A stretch of 64,000 nucleotides of DNA from Gambelia wislizenii. Lineage: Eukaryota; Chordata; Lepidosauria; Squamata; Crotaphytidae. The position numbers were made by a program, and so were the translations under genes. The stretch covers positions 257,117,187 through 257,181,186 of the forward strand of contig JAUMIR010000001.1 of assembly GCA_030847615.1 (NCBI GenBank), in the 5' to 3' direction. The notes beneath the pieces were generated by a model. That model did not search any database. It saw only the letters and a program-made list of their open reading frames with translations, and had not been told where the DNA came from. Of the stretch, positions 11,191-20,567 are shown in pieces. The first letter of the stretch is position 1; every line of letters begins with the position of its first letter.

Positions 11191-11297
11191 TTCCTATTCC
11201 TATCCCCAGCAGGACCTCCCATGGAGCCCAGTGGGGGCATGAGCCCAGGTGAGGAGCCTCGGGGTCTCCCCGGGAGGGAGGGGGGCAGCCCACCCAC

Positions 11298-11666
11298 CTG
11301 CACGTCCCCCGGGAAGTAGACGACGTGATGCTGCGGGGGCGGCGCTAGGGTCTCCCTGCTGGGCCCGGCGGCCGTGGGCAGGAGCAGCAGCACGTCGTTG
11401 GCTTTGGAGGGCTCGGCGCCCGGCACCTCCGGCAGCCTCAGCCACGGCAGGCGCACCCGCGGAGGAGGCGGCGACGACGAGGAGGAGGAGGAGATGCTGC
11501 CGCCGCTGCTGCTGCTGCTGCCGCTGCCGCCTCGGCCACCGGAGGGCCCCGACAGGCATGCAGCGGGAGCAGCCCCCCGCAGGCTCATAGTCCGCGCCAG
11601 GCAGAGGAAAGCGGAGCCGACGAGTCCCCTCAGGACGGAGGCGGCAGGTGGACAGCGCCTGCTCAT
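11298..11666 (-). CDS. C2orf69: C2orf69, coding exon 1
   Basis: This exon encodes residues 1-123 of C2orf69. I chose the ATG at 11664-11666 because the next residues (MSRRCPPAASVLRG..FLCLARTM) form an Arg-rich, hydrophobic, presequence-like start, and ARTM aligns with the same residues in human. The same frame stays open upstream to 11810, so a longer N-terminus cannot be excluded. The exon ends PPPQHHVVYFPGDVQ, which is strongly conserved, at a CAG|GTGGGT donor. Residues of about 48-65 are a Ser-rich run encoded by impure CCT/GCT-type triplets on the opposite strand. It is followed by PPPP and is absent or shorter in mammals; it probably explains the greater length (399 versus 385). The exon lies within a CpG-rich island. 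Confidence 0.9.
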
Positions 11667-12080
11667 GGAGGCTCCGCTGCTGCCGCCGCCACCGAAGCTG
11701 CTCCTCCTCCGCCTTCGCCTCTTCTCCCGCACATGCGCGCTCCTTCCCCCTGGCGCGCGCGCTCTCTCCTTCCTCTCCAACGGCTCCAGCAGCCCAGACA
11801 AACAAGACAACCAACCGTCACGGTCCCGCCCCCCTCTCCGCGCCTTTTAGCGTCTGGCGTAACTGCCCAAAGCGCAGGCGCTAGCTAGAGGGGGCGGTGC
11901 TTTCTCGGGGAGGGGGAGGGAGTTAACCGCCTTTGGCTATGATTGGCAGTCCCGGCTCCTCTCCGCCGGTTGGGTGCGCCAGGGAGGGCGGGAGTGTCCA
12001 AGCGGAGAAGGCAGGGGACGGAGGGAGGCCCTGCGGGGAAATGGCGCCTCTTCTTCCTCAGACGTTTAAGCAAATACAGT
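11667..12080. promoter_or_regulatory. CpG-rich bidirectional promoter region (C2orf69 / FTCDNL1)
   Basis: GC- and CpG-rich DNA between the C2orf69 start and the FTCDNL1 side. Visible motifs are a CCGCCC GC box (11826-11831), GGGGCGG (11891-11897), an inverted CCAAT box (ATTGG in GATTGGC at 11941-11947), and two NRF1-like palindromes: GCGCAGGCGC at 11872-11881 and CATGCGCGC near 11732. There is no TATA box. The layout suggests a housekeeping, TATA-less promoter firing both ways. The FTCDNL1 5' exon that must exist upstream of 40013 was not located; it may lie here. Confidence 0.6.
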
Positions 12081-12088
12081 AGTATCTG

Positions 12089-12267
12089 TGTGAAGTCGAA
12101 GGCTTTCATGACTGGCATCCATAGATTTTCCTTGGGGTTTTTTCCCGTGTTCTGGAAGAGTTTATTTCTTCAGAGATACCAGCCACAGATGCAGGCGAAA
12201 CGTCAGAAAGAAACTCTTCCAGAACACGGCCTCATAGCCAGGAAAAAACCCCAAGGAAAATCTATAA
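12089..12267. mobile_element. Penelope-like element terminal foldback, copy 2
   Basis: Inverted arms of about 55 bp. ATAGATTTTCCTTGGGG and CGTGTTCTGGAAGAG on the left match CTCTTCCAGAACACGG and CCCCAAGGAAAATCTAT on the right. The loop contains CCAGCCACAGATGCAGGCGA. It inserts just downstream of the promoter region on the FTCDNL1 side. Confidence 0.8.
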
Positions 12268-12325
12268 GAATCCCCCTTTTAAAAAAAATATGTATATACA
12301 CCGATTGTAGAGGCGTAGAACAACA

Positions 12326-12430
12326 GGCGCTGCTGCCACACTGCAGAAATAATGCAGTTTGGCACCGCTCTAACTTTAATTGATGGGATTTTGGGATCTG
12401 TAGTTCTGTGAGATATTTAGCCTTCTAAGT
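12326..12430. mobile_element. Half of a palindromic MITE
   Basis: Contains CACTGCAGAAATAATGCAGT, GGCACCGCTCTAACTTTAAT and GGATCTGTAGTTCTGTGAGA. This is one arm of the palindromic MITE seen complete at 44089-45152; the other arm is missing. Confidence 0.65.
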
Positions 12431-12796
12431 CTGTGATCCTATGATGCAGTTATGCCTATTCCTGCAGGGCACAGTGTCTTTCCTGCTATAGTCCTCTTCA
12501 TTTTTTCTCCCTTGTGAAGGAGAAGGTGAGCAAGAGGGGGGGGTGTTTATGAGGCAACCAGTCAGCCTCTTCATGACCTCATTGAATGCCTTCACATGAT
12601 GAGCTCATCAGAGCTAGACAGCTGATTTCTCACCAGTGTCTAGGCAAAGAAAGTTGGGAGTGCGTTTTGTCATTTGATTTAATTGATTATTGTGTATGTG
12701 TGTGCTTGTTTGTGTGTGTGCATTGAACACAATGATTTTTCAAACTCTTTTGCCCTGTTTTTGTTGGGGGCTGTTTTCCCGGAAGCATTACCACAG

Positions 12797-12962
12797 GAAA
12801 ATTTTGTTTTGAATTTAATGCCACAGGAATTAGATCAATTGCTGGCCGAAGAGCCATCTGGCCAAGGTTTTGGCCAACAAGAATCTCAGGCAAAGGGTAC
12901 TTGGGAGTCTTTTCTCGAGTACCTGAAGGCATTTTTTGCAAAGCCAACATGTAACTGTAGTA
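12797..12962 (+). pseudogene. Unrecognised coding segment, 5' part, interrupted by a MITE
   Basis: An open frame (open from at least 12683) with sensible protein composition: NFVLNLMPQELDQLLAEEPS, then an SFLEYLKAFFAKPTCNC segment. It runs into the MITE at 12961. The same frame resumes at 13806, because the insert minus one TA is 843 bp (281 codons). I do not recognise the family. A CACAG acceptor-like site at 12792-12796 could start an exon. A GTAACT donor-like site at 12951, ten bases before the MITE, could end it with one leftover base. Alternatives are a chance open frame or an exon of an undescribed small membrane protein gene. Within the MITE the frame hits a stop at 13364-13366, so read-through would truncate the protein. 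Confidence 0.45.
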
Positions 12963-13805
12963 CAGTTGTCCCTCCACATTCGCGAATTCAACATTCGCGG
13001 TTTCGAGTATTCGCGGTTTTGGGAGGGCCCCCCAGCCCCCCCCCAAAACCGCGACACGGGGCCTCCAGAGGCCCCGTGAAAGCCCTGGGAGGGCTGGGAA
13101 AGCCTCCGCGGGGCCTCCGGAGACCCTCCGGAGGCCCCGCGAAGGCCCTGTGGGGGGAGTGGGGAGGGCAGGGAAGGCCTCCGCGGGGCCCCGGAGGGTC
13201 TCCGGAGGCCCCACGAAGGCCCTGTGGGGGAGTGGGGAGGGCTGGGAGGGCCTCCGCAGGGCCTCCGGAGACCCTCCGGAGGCCCTGCGAAGGCCTTGTG
13301 GGGGGAGTGGGGAGGGCAGGGAAGGCCTCCACGGGGCCTCCGGAGGGTCTCCGGAGGCCCCGCTAAGGCCCTGGGGGGGAGTGGGGAGGGCAGGGAAGGC
13401 CTCCGCGGGGCCTCCGGAGGGTCTCCGGAGGCCCCGCTAAGGCCCTGTGGGGGAGTGGGGAGGGCCGGGAAGGCCTCCGCGGGGCCTCCGGAGACCCTCC
13501 GGAGGCCCCGCGAAGGCCCTTTGGGGGAGTGGGGAGGGCAGGGAAGGCCTCCGCGGGGCCTCCGGAGGGTCTCCGGAGGCCCCGCTAAGGCCCTGGGGGG
13601 GAGTGGGGAGGGCAGGGAAGGCCTCCGGAGGGCCTCCGGAGGCCCCGCGAAGGCCCTGGGGAGGCGGGGGAAAGCGACTATGGGGCCTCCGGAGGCCCCA
13701 TGGTCGCTATAGCAGGGAAGGGGGGGGCAAACAGTATTCGTGGTTTTTTCACATTCGCGGGGGTCCGTGGAACGTAACCCCCGCGAATGTGAAGGGACGA
13801 CTGTA
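12961..13805. mobile_element. TA-flanked MITE (Tc1/mariner/Tigger-like ends) with internal minisatellite
   Basis: The left end TACAGTTGTCCCTCCACATT and the right end, reversed TACAGTCGTCCCTTCACATT, form terminal inverted repeats of about 24 bp that end in CGCG. TA is present at both tips as expected for TA target duplications. There is no transposase frame. The interior is almost entirely a GC-rich 74 bp tandem array. The same end family bounds simpler MITEs at 28477, 37359, 38161 and 58700. Confidence 0.85.
13085..13690. repeat. 74 bp GC-rich minisatellite
   Basis: Seven or more units. The GTGGGGAGGGC landmark lies at 13159, 13232, 13307, 13381, 13455, 13529 and 13603, a period of 73-75 bp. 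Units carry CCTCCGGAGG palindromes and CGCGGGGCC. Long open frames rich in Gly, Pro and Arg on both strands are by-products of the array. Confidence 0.95.
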
Positions 13806-13946
13806 ATTTCTTTTGCTCTGAAATGTGCCATCCCCTTTCAGCCATGGGATACTCTGACGTGTGCCTGGAAACTTCCCTGCATCCTTATCACATTGCACTT
13901 GTTGTGGCGTTTCTTCTGTTCCTATGGCTCATTTTGTTCCTGTTTG
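13806..13946 (+). pseudogene. Unrecognised coding segment, 3' part: single membrane span, strong splice donor
   Basis: This continues the frame of 12797-12962 after the MITE. It has a Cys-containing stretch, then MGYSDVCLETSLHPYHIA, then a roughly 19-residue hydrophobic segment (LVVAFLLFLWLILFLFG), typical of a single-pass membrane protein. It ends TTTG|GTAAGT at 13946/13947, a near-consensus donor, in phase 1. A CCCCTTTCAG acceptor ends at 13841, so 13842-13946 (105 bp) could itself be spliced as an exon. The next acceptor with a compatible phase that I can name is FTCDNL1 exon 40013. The family is unknown to me. It may be functional, an alternative 5' exon, or a relic. Confidence 0.45.
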
Positions 13947-14394
13947 GTAAGTTTCATTATGGAATGGCAAGGGATGGTCTGTCTGTTACTTATTCGAATG
14001 TCTCACAGGTTTTATTTTATTTTTTGCTTTGGATCTCAGGTTAAGAACCACTGAATTAGATGATGAAGCTATGATTTTGTAAAGATGGATAAATTGACGC
14101 TTGATATAGTAAAGGCATTACGTAGTTTTAACAAAGATTGATAATTAATAATTGCTTTTCTGAGAGGTGAAGGGAGAAGTTATCTGTAGTAGGATGAAAT
14201 ACTATGTTTTTATTAAGCCATTGGTTTAAAGTAAGTGGGTTAATTGGAAAATTGGAAGTAATTTATTTCCCTTTGCATTTTAGTGGCTGTATTCGTATTT
14301 TATTTTTGTTGTGGTTTTCCCCCCTATATGTTGCTTTATATTATCAAAACTTTGTTATATTATATAACTTCCTTTATTTTTTTTTTTAAAAAGC

Positions 14395-14560
14395 ATCTTA
14401 AAGTTGCAAGGGACTGCAAGGGCCATCTAGTCCAACCCCATTTCTGCCATGCAGGAATCCACAAGGACAACATTCCTGAAAAAGGCCCTCCAGCCTCTAT
14501 TTAAAGACCTCCTAAGAAGGAGTGTCCACCTCCCCAGACTCTCCTTTCAAGCTCTGCCAT
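14395..14560 (-). mobile_element. CR1 3' end fragment
   Basis: The + strand shows AGGGCCATCTAGTCCAACCC, CATGCAGGAATCC and CCAGCCTCTATTTAAAGACC, which is the reverse of a CR1 tail. The terminal ATTCTATG repeats are degenerate. Confidence 0.8.
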
Positions 14561-14900
14561 GTGGCACAGAGGATGAGAAACAGGGGGGAGGGCAGTGGGC
14601 ATGCCTGAGGCTGGCATGACCCCCCGCCCTCCCAGCCTAGTCACTCTTCTTCCTAGGGTTGCCTGTTCAGGATCCTGCTAGGCCCTGCGGCTCCTGGGCT
14701 GAACCCTGAGACCAAAGGACAGCTCCTGACCACGCCATTCAGTGTGTTATGCATGAAGTACCTATCACGGTTCCTCACAGCTTGTCATTCAAGCACACAT
14801 ACTCACGGAGAGAAAACATAACTTTCCTGCCTGGGAATTAAGACTACATTACTTAGGGAGTTGAGATAAAGAACACTTAAACTAGCCTGCTTGTTTTAAA
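14561..14900. other. Nothing recognised
   Basis: No gene or clear repeat seen between the CR1 fragment and the LINE that follows. Confidence 0.4.
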
Positions 14901-17900
14901 CCACTCTTTTCAAAAGGAGCTTTCCAAGGTGGGGTGGTGGTGGTATGCAGGTCAGCACCTTCGAAGAGGGGATCCTTAAACATTTGTAGTAAAGCTCATG
15001 ACTCATCTCCCAATGGAGAGGCAGTAGGGCAGGTTAAGACTCCTAGTCCAAAGGGGAGGTACAGCTTGAGCTCTGAGGCGTTGGAGGAGATGCCCGTCCC
15101 AGAGCAGGAGGACATTTTATCCAATTTAAATTGTCTCCAGGGAATGTTGGAGACTTATTACTGGATTAGTGGGACAAAGGATCAAAGAGGAACATTTCCC
15201 ATCCCATCTTGGGAATCATGTCTCTTAGATCCAGGAAGAAAAATTGTTTTCTGATGAAGCTACCTTAGTTGCATGCTTCAAATTTATGAATTTAAGAGCC
15301 CAGGAAAAGATCATAAAAGCAGTAGGCACCTTGCCAGAAATCCTGCAAAAAGAGAAAGGCAAATTTGCAGCAAAGGGAAGTCCCAATACTAATGGGGTTA
15401 ACTGCTACTCAGAATCTAGCAAGGTAAATATATCCTTAAGTGAGCATAGATCACAGCTTTCTCAGCCTCTATGTGATCCTCACATTCACTGACTAAGAAG
15501 TAATACAAAGGGGAAAATACCTTAGATCTGTAGATACTATCCTGCAACATCTCTGGGTTGGTTGGCAAATTTGTGCCTGGGGAATTTACTGAATATTTTC
15601 AGCAATGTTCTTTAATTTTTACCCAAGAATCATGGGTGGAGAACATTTCCAGCCTGCATCGGCCTGGCTTTAGAGTCTTTGCAACAGCAGAAGAAAGATA
15701 TCATAAAATGGGTCGGAGCTCTGGCGCCTTAGCAATTTTAGTCTCAGTGAATTTTGAGGGTGACTGTCAAGTTCTAAGTTCACAGTCCCAGGATGATATT
15801 TTAATTTTACAGATAAAGCTTTTTAACAACATATCCCTAGTCTGCATTAATGTCTATGTCCCTCCAGAAAACTCTGTGCAGTCCTCTCAACACATCTGGA
15901 TGTCTTTAGAATCTACTTTGGGAGACATAGCTTTTCAGTCAGGACACACCCACATTATATTTGGAGGAAACTTAAATGCCAGGTTGGGACAAACAAATGC
16001 AGAGCTTCTTAAACATTTTAGTTGTAGCCTTGAGGATCCCCCCCCCTTTTTTTTTTGGACAGGTTCTCTTGTGATACAAAGTTTAACAAAAATAGGCTAG
16101 AACTGGTTTTGCTAACCTACAAGTATTTTATGTTAATTTTAAATGGCAGCCAATTAGATATGTCTGATGGTTATTATACTTTTCATTCATCAAGGGGGGC
16201 GGTGTAACGGATTATTTTTTTATCACCCTAACCTGCTTTCTGTCATAAAATCTTTTTCAGTAGAAATCTGACTAGAAAGTGACCATTATCCTATTAAGTT
16301 AGTCATACAGTTGGAGGTGGAGCGAACTAGAAATAAAAATACTTTTCCATTAGGAATAGTCACAGCAGGCAATAGACGACTTAAATCATCTGAATCTCTC
16401 AGCAGTGAGGTCACTGAGCTGTTGTATGGTCCTATTTTGACTGATTTTAGGAATAAAATCTTAGAAGGTAACCTAGAAGTGATGGAGGGCTATCAATTGC
16501 CAACCTCCTAAAGTCAGTTACAACCAGTTAAAATCTTTAAATTGCATAATGCAAGCTGGTTTGATGCTGAATGCAGGAATACTAAAAAAGAACTAACCAA
16601 GCTCATTAGGAGTGTCAAAAAGAATGGGTCTAATAATTCATATAAGAACCTGATTAAAAAGCAATTAAAATATAAAGCCTTGTTAAAGAGAAAGAAAAGC
16701 ATTTATAAGACAATGGTGGATGGACTTGGGCCTGGCCATCAGGCAAAAGGATGAAGTAAAATTTTGGAATGTGGTCCATGCAGGTTTAAGGGGCTCCAAG
16801 CTCCATCTAGAATCTCAGATTTTGGTCTTTGCATGGGAAAAAAATTTTGAGGGAATTTTCTATGGTCCTGAGCCAGTTGTGGAAGCACCATGTAGAATAG
16901 ATCTCCCAGACTGGCCCCCAGTGACACCCCAAGAGATTGACAGTTTGCTCAAAAAGGTGACATCAGGTAAAGCCCCAGGGGAAGATATGCTTCCCCCAGA
17001 ATTAATCAAATTTAATTCTTCCTGGTGAGTGCCTATCTTAGCTAAGGTGTTCTTTCATATCAGCCAGACAGGAATCATCCCCACTGGGTGGTGGCCCAGT
17101 ATTGTTGTCCCCCTGTACAAAAAAGGTGAGAGATCCAACCCCCAAAACTATCGACCAACAAGTCTCTTGGACATAATATCAAAAGTCTATGGCAGGTTTC
17201 TTTTGAACAAGCTTCAAACATGGGCAGAGGTAAATGACATCATAACAGAGGAACAGGCTAGTTTTCGCCATGGTAGGAGCACAATCATCTGATCCAAAAA
17301 AGCATGATGAAACCTAAAGGAAGGCTCTATGTGGCCTTCGTAGATTTCACCTCAGCAGTTGTCACGCACAAACATAGACAAACGGTTGTTGTTTTTATTG
17401 AAACAATTGTATTAACACAGACTGGCGTAAGAGTGAGGGTTGGTTAATCAGGTACTCTCTCTGGTAAAGTCAAAACACAAAGAGGCAGGGTTGCTTGTTG
17501 GCCCCCTTTCTGTTTAATTTCGATGTGAACAATCTTATTTCTGATTTGAGCTCTGCAGATTGTTTCCCACAATCCATTGGAAACAAGAAAATCTAAATGC
17601 TGTTATATGCAGATGACATGGCCCTCTTATCTATCACTCAGATAAGCCTGAGGAGACTTCTATGAAAACTAGGAAGGTTTGCTGTCAGGAGAGCTTGGTT
17701 ATTAACCACTCCAAAACTAATGTAGTGGTTTTCTCTAAAAGGAAGCACCCCCACAAATAGTATTTAGATGGTCAGCTGATTGAACAATATTAATAGTTTC
17801 AAATACCTGGGGATACATTTCTTCTATAATGGAAATTAGAAATGCCATTTAGAGGCAGCAAAACTTTTGGCCTGGAGGGCAGCAAAATCAATACTAACCT

Positions 17901-18715
17901 CTGGAAGGGTCAGTGGAGGTTCCCTGGTAGGCACCATTCTTAAAATCTTTATGTTTAAAGTTCTACTCCAATTATTATATGGATTAGAGCTATGGGGACA
18001 GATCCATGTTGCAGCAGCCAAAACCATCCAGAACAGATTCTTGAAAGAACTGTTAGCTCTTCCTCCAAGAGTACCCTCTTCACTGCTATGGCTGGAAGTA
18101 GATCTCCCTTCTATTAAGGCTGGAATCCACAAAGCAGTTATACTTTACGGGAAAAGATTGATGAGCTTGGATGACTGTAATTTAGCAAAACAAAGTTTTA
18201 CTGAGCAACTTGCTAAGGGAGGAGGGGCCCACATTCAGACAACATTGTCTCTTTCCTGTTTTGAAAACGTCCAGACCTCTATCATTCATAAGGACAAATA
18301 TTTTACCCGAAATAAGATTTTTGAGTTGGATTCCTCTGAAAATATGCTTGCCAGCCAACAGCAAGTGTTCTCTCCATGGTACAGCCTTATAAAGAGAGAA
18401 CAATGTTTACAGCACTATTTTCAAGGCTTAACTTTTCTTGCTCTGAGAAGCGCCTTTACTGCCCTCCGTTTTCAGACAATGCCTTCAGCTCACTTAGAGG
18501 GAAGGTATAAAGGGATCCCTTACACACAATGTTTTTGTATTTGTGGCTTTGGGGGTGTGCAGAAGACCTAGTGCATTGTCTTTTACACTACCCACTGTCT
18601 AGGGATCCCAGGAGCCATTTTGTGGGAGATCTTTTGAAAGCCAGGGCAGGTTGGACGCTGCCTGGTATTATCTGTGATCTGTTGGCAGACCACTCCAAAC
18701 CCTTCAAGTGAGGCA
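14900..18715 (+). mobile_element. APE-type non-LTR retrotransposon, decayed, about 3.8 kb
   Basis: An ORF1-like segment is at 14934-15492. An apurinic-type endonuclease domain follows at 15558-16310 (INVYVPPENS, IIFGGNLNARLG, and an SDHYPIKLV end). The linker at 16542-16754 includes WFDAECRNTKKEL. The reverse transcriptase is at 16890-17640 (VVPLYKKGERSNPQNYRPTS, EEQASFRHGRST, FVDFTSAV, and YADDMALLS with YADD at 17605-17616). The C-terminal region at 17867-18711 has ALRSAFTALRFQTMPSAHLE and a Cys-rich end followed by RDPRS. Many stops and frameshifts make it inactive. The clade is unresolved; a Vingi- or I-like element is possible. The 3' end is cut or abutted by CR1 at 18817. Confidence 0.8.
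17355..17490. other. Insertion inside the LINE reverse transcriptase
   Basis: Between the RT catalytic motif A (FVDFTSAV, ends about 17355) and GCLLAPFLFNF (starts about 17487), the expected coding block is replaced by about 130 bp of unrelated DNA. It begins GTCACGCACAAACATAG and includes GTTTTTATTGAAACAATTG. It may be a short insertion with a deletion; its source is not recognised. Confidence 0.5.
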
Positions 18716-18816
18716 GTGGGTGGCCATAGGAAAAAAACTGAGCCAAACTAGGGCCACTCAAAAGGAAGCATCCACAGGCGCCAGGAAATCTGAATCCTTA
18801 CCAATGACAGGCGCAG

Positions 18817-20115
18817 AATCATAGAATCATAGAGTTGGAAGATACCTCAAGGGCCATCCAGTCCAACCCCCTGCCTTGCAGGAATACAAAATCAAATCAT
18901 TCCCAACAGATGGCCAGCCAGCCTCTGTTTAAAAACCTCCAAAGATGGAGACTCCACAACACTCGCAGGCAGCACGTTATACTGTTGAACAGCTCTTAGT
19001 GTCAGGAAGTTCTTCCTAATGTTTAGGTGGAATCGCTTTTCCTGTAGTTTGAACCCATTGCTCCATGTCCTAGTCTCTGGAGCAGCATAAAACAAGCTTG
19101 CTCCATCCTCAGTACGACATCCCTTCACATATTTAAACATGGCCGTCATGTCACCTCTCAACCCTCTCCTTTCCAGGCTAAACATGCCCAGCTCCCTAAG
19201 CTGCTCCTCATAGGGTATAATGGCTTCCAGACCTCCCACCGTTTTGGTCGCCCTCCTCAGGACACATTCCAGTTTCTCAATATCCTTCCTGAATTGTGGT
19301 GCCCAGAACTGGAAACAGTCTTCCAGGTGAGGTCTGACCAAAGGAGAAGAGAGTGGCACTATTACTTCCCTTGATCTAGATGCTATACTCCTATTGATGC
19401 AGCCTAGAATCACATTGGCTTTTTTTAGCTGCTGTATCATACTGCTGACTCATGTTCATCTTGTGGTCCACTAAGACTCCTAGATTCCTTTCGCACGTAC
19501 TGCCCTCAAGCCATGTGTCACCCGTCCTATGTCTATGCATTTCATTTTTACTGCCCAAGTGTAGTATCATACATTTCTTCATGTTGAAATTAATTTTGTT
19601 AGTTTGGGCCCAGCTTTTTAATCTGTTGAGGTCACTTTGGATTCTGATCCTGTCCTCGGGGGTATTAGCTTCCCCTCCTAATTTGGTGTCATCTGAAAAC
19701 TTGATAAGCATGCCCTCTATTCCCTCATCTAAGTCATTGATAAAGATGTTGAATAGCACTGGGCCCAGGACACAACCCCGTGGCACCCCACTGGTCACTT
19801 CTCTCCAAGATGAAGAGGAGCCATTGGTGACTACTACCCTTTGGGTTCAGTCAACCAATTACAAATCCACCTAACAGTTGTTAAGTAAGGTTCCAAACTT
19901 TTTTGCAAGAATATCATGGGGGACCTTTTCAAAAGCTTACTGAAGTCAAGATACACTACATCCACTGCATTCCCTTCATCTATCAAATTTCTAAGTCTAT
20001 CAAAAAAAGAGAAAGAGATGAGATTAGTCTGGCACGACTTGTTTTTGAGAAATCCATGTTGGCTTTTTGTGATCACAGCATTTCTTTCTAAGTGGTTACA
20101 GACTGTTTAATGATC
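18817..20115 (-). mobile_element. CR1 retrotransposon, 1.3 kb 3' portion with reverse transcriptase
   Basis: This minus-strand CR1 is 5'-truncated. The 3' end at 18817 shows AATCATAGAATCATAGA, the reverse of CR1 terminal repeats. Reading backward, the protein fragments are an RT block with VYLDFSK (about 19840-20076), then GVPRGCVLGPVLFNIFINDL and an active-site IKFSDDTKLGG (usually FADD), then the C-terminal PHLEDCFQFWAPQFRKDIEK block (18892-19440). Stops and frameshifts between the blocks show it is dead. Confidence 0.92.
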
Positions 20116-20359
20116 TGCTCTAGAAAGGGAAAACAAAACCTTGTTTTAAATCTAAGGGGGCAACTCCCTCTCTCTGCAAAAACTTAACAGGGGTTATAAG
20201 AACAGGAAGACCTATCAATTTCCACTTTATGCCTACCACTCTTTTCTATGCAGTACAGGAAGAAAGAGTGTGAGCTTGGGTTAATTCTTCAAAAATGAAT
20301 TGAAATGAAATTCTGCTCCCCTGGCATTGAGGAGATTCCATAGATAAGGTTGTTCCCAG
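20116..20359. other. Nothing recognised
   Basis: Sequence upstream of the CR1 truncation point. No gene or known repeat seen. Confidence 0.4.
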
Positions 20360-20567
20360 TATGCCATTATAGTGCCAGGATTCCACTTTAACGGCCTTGA
20401 TTCCATCTTATGGACTCCTGGGGTTTGCAGTTCGATGAGTCACTAGAGCGCTTTGGCTGAGAATTCTAAGTACCACTCCCTAATCTGCAAATCCCATGGT
20501 CCATAAGATCGAATCAAGGCCGTTAAAGTTGAATCAAAGTGCTATAATTCTGTAGTATGAATGGGGC
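20360..20567. mobile_element. Palindromic MITE, about 205 bp
   Basis: The left arm CCACTTTAACGGCCTTGATT and CCATCTTATGGA is mirrored by TCCATAAGATCGAATCAAGG and CCGTTAAAGTTGAATC on the right. The whole element can fold into one long hairpin. It has no coding capacity. Confidence 0.8.

Larger units (their letters stand above)
8134..11297 (-). other. C2orf69: C2orf69 intron 1
   Basis: The single coding intron is 3164 bp, with donor CAG|GTGGGT at the 11298/11297 boundary and acceptor TTATTTCAG next to 8133. It holds a GAAA run (8521-8562), a CA run (8611-8628), a duplicated 130 bp segment, a second CA run (10498-10519) and the long composite trinucleotide array that stops about 100 bases from the donor. 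Confidence 0.9.

Noticed and set aside
10484..11319. Long open frames of poly-Ile, Leu, His, Asp, Asn or Met
   Set aside because: They follow the trinucleotide runs on both strands and in several frames, so they are repeat artefacts and not genes.
12683..13831. Open frames up to 333 codons rich in Gly, Pro, Arg and Ser through the 13 kb array
   Set aside because: They arise from the 74 bp GC-rich minisatellite and are open on both strands; only the parts outside the MITE look protein-like.
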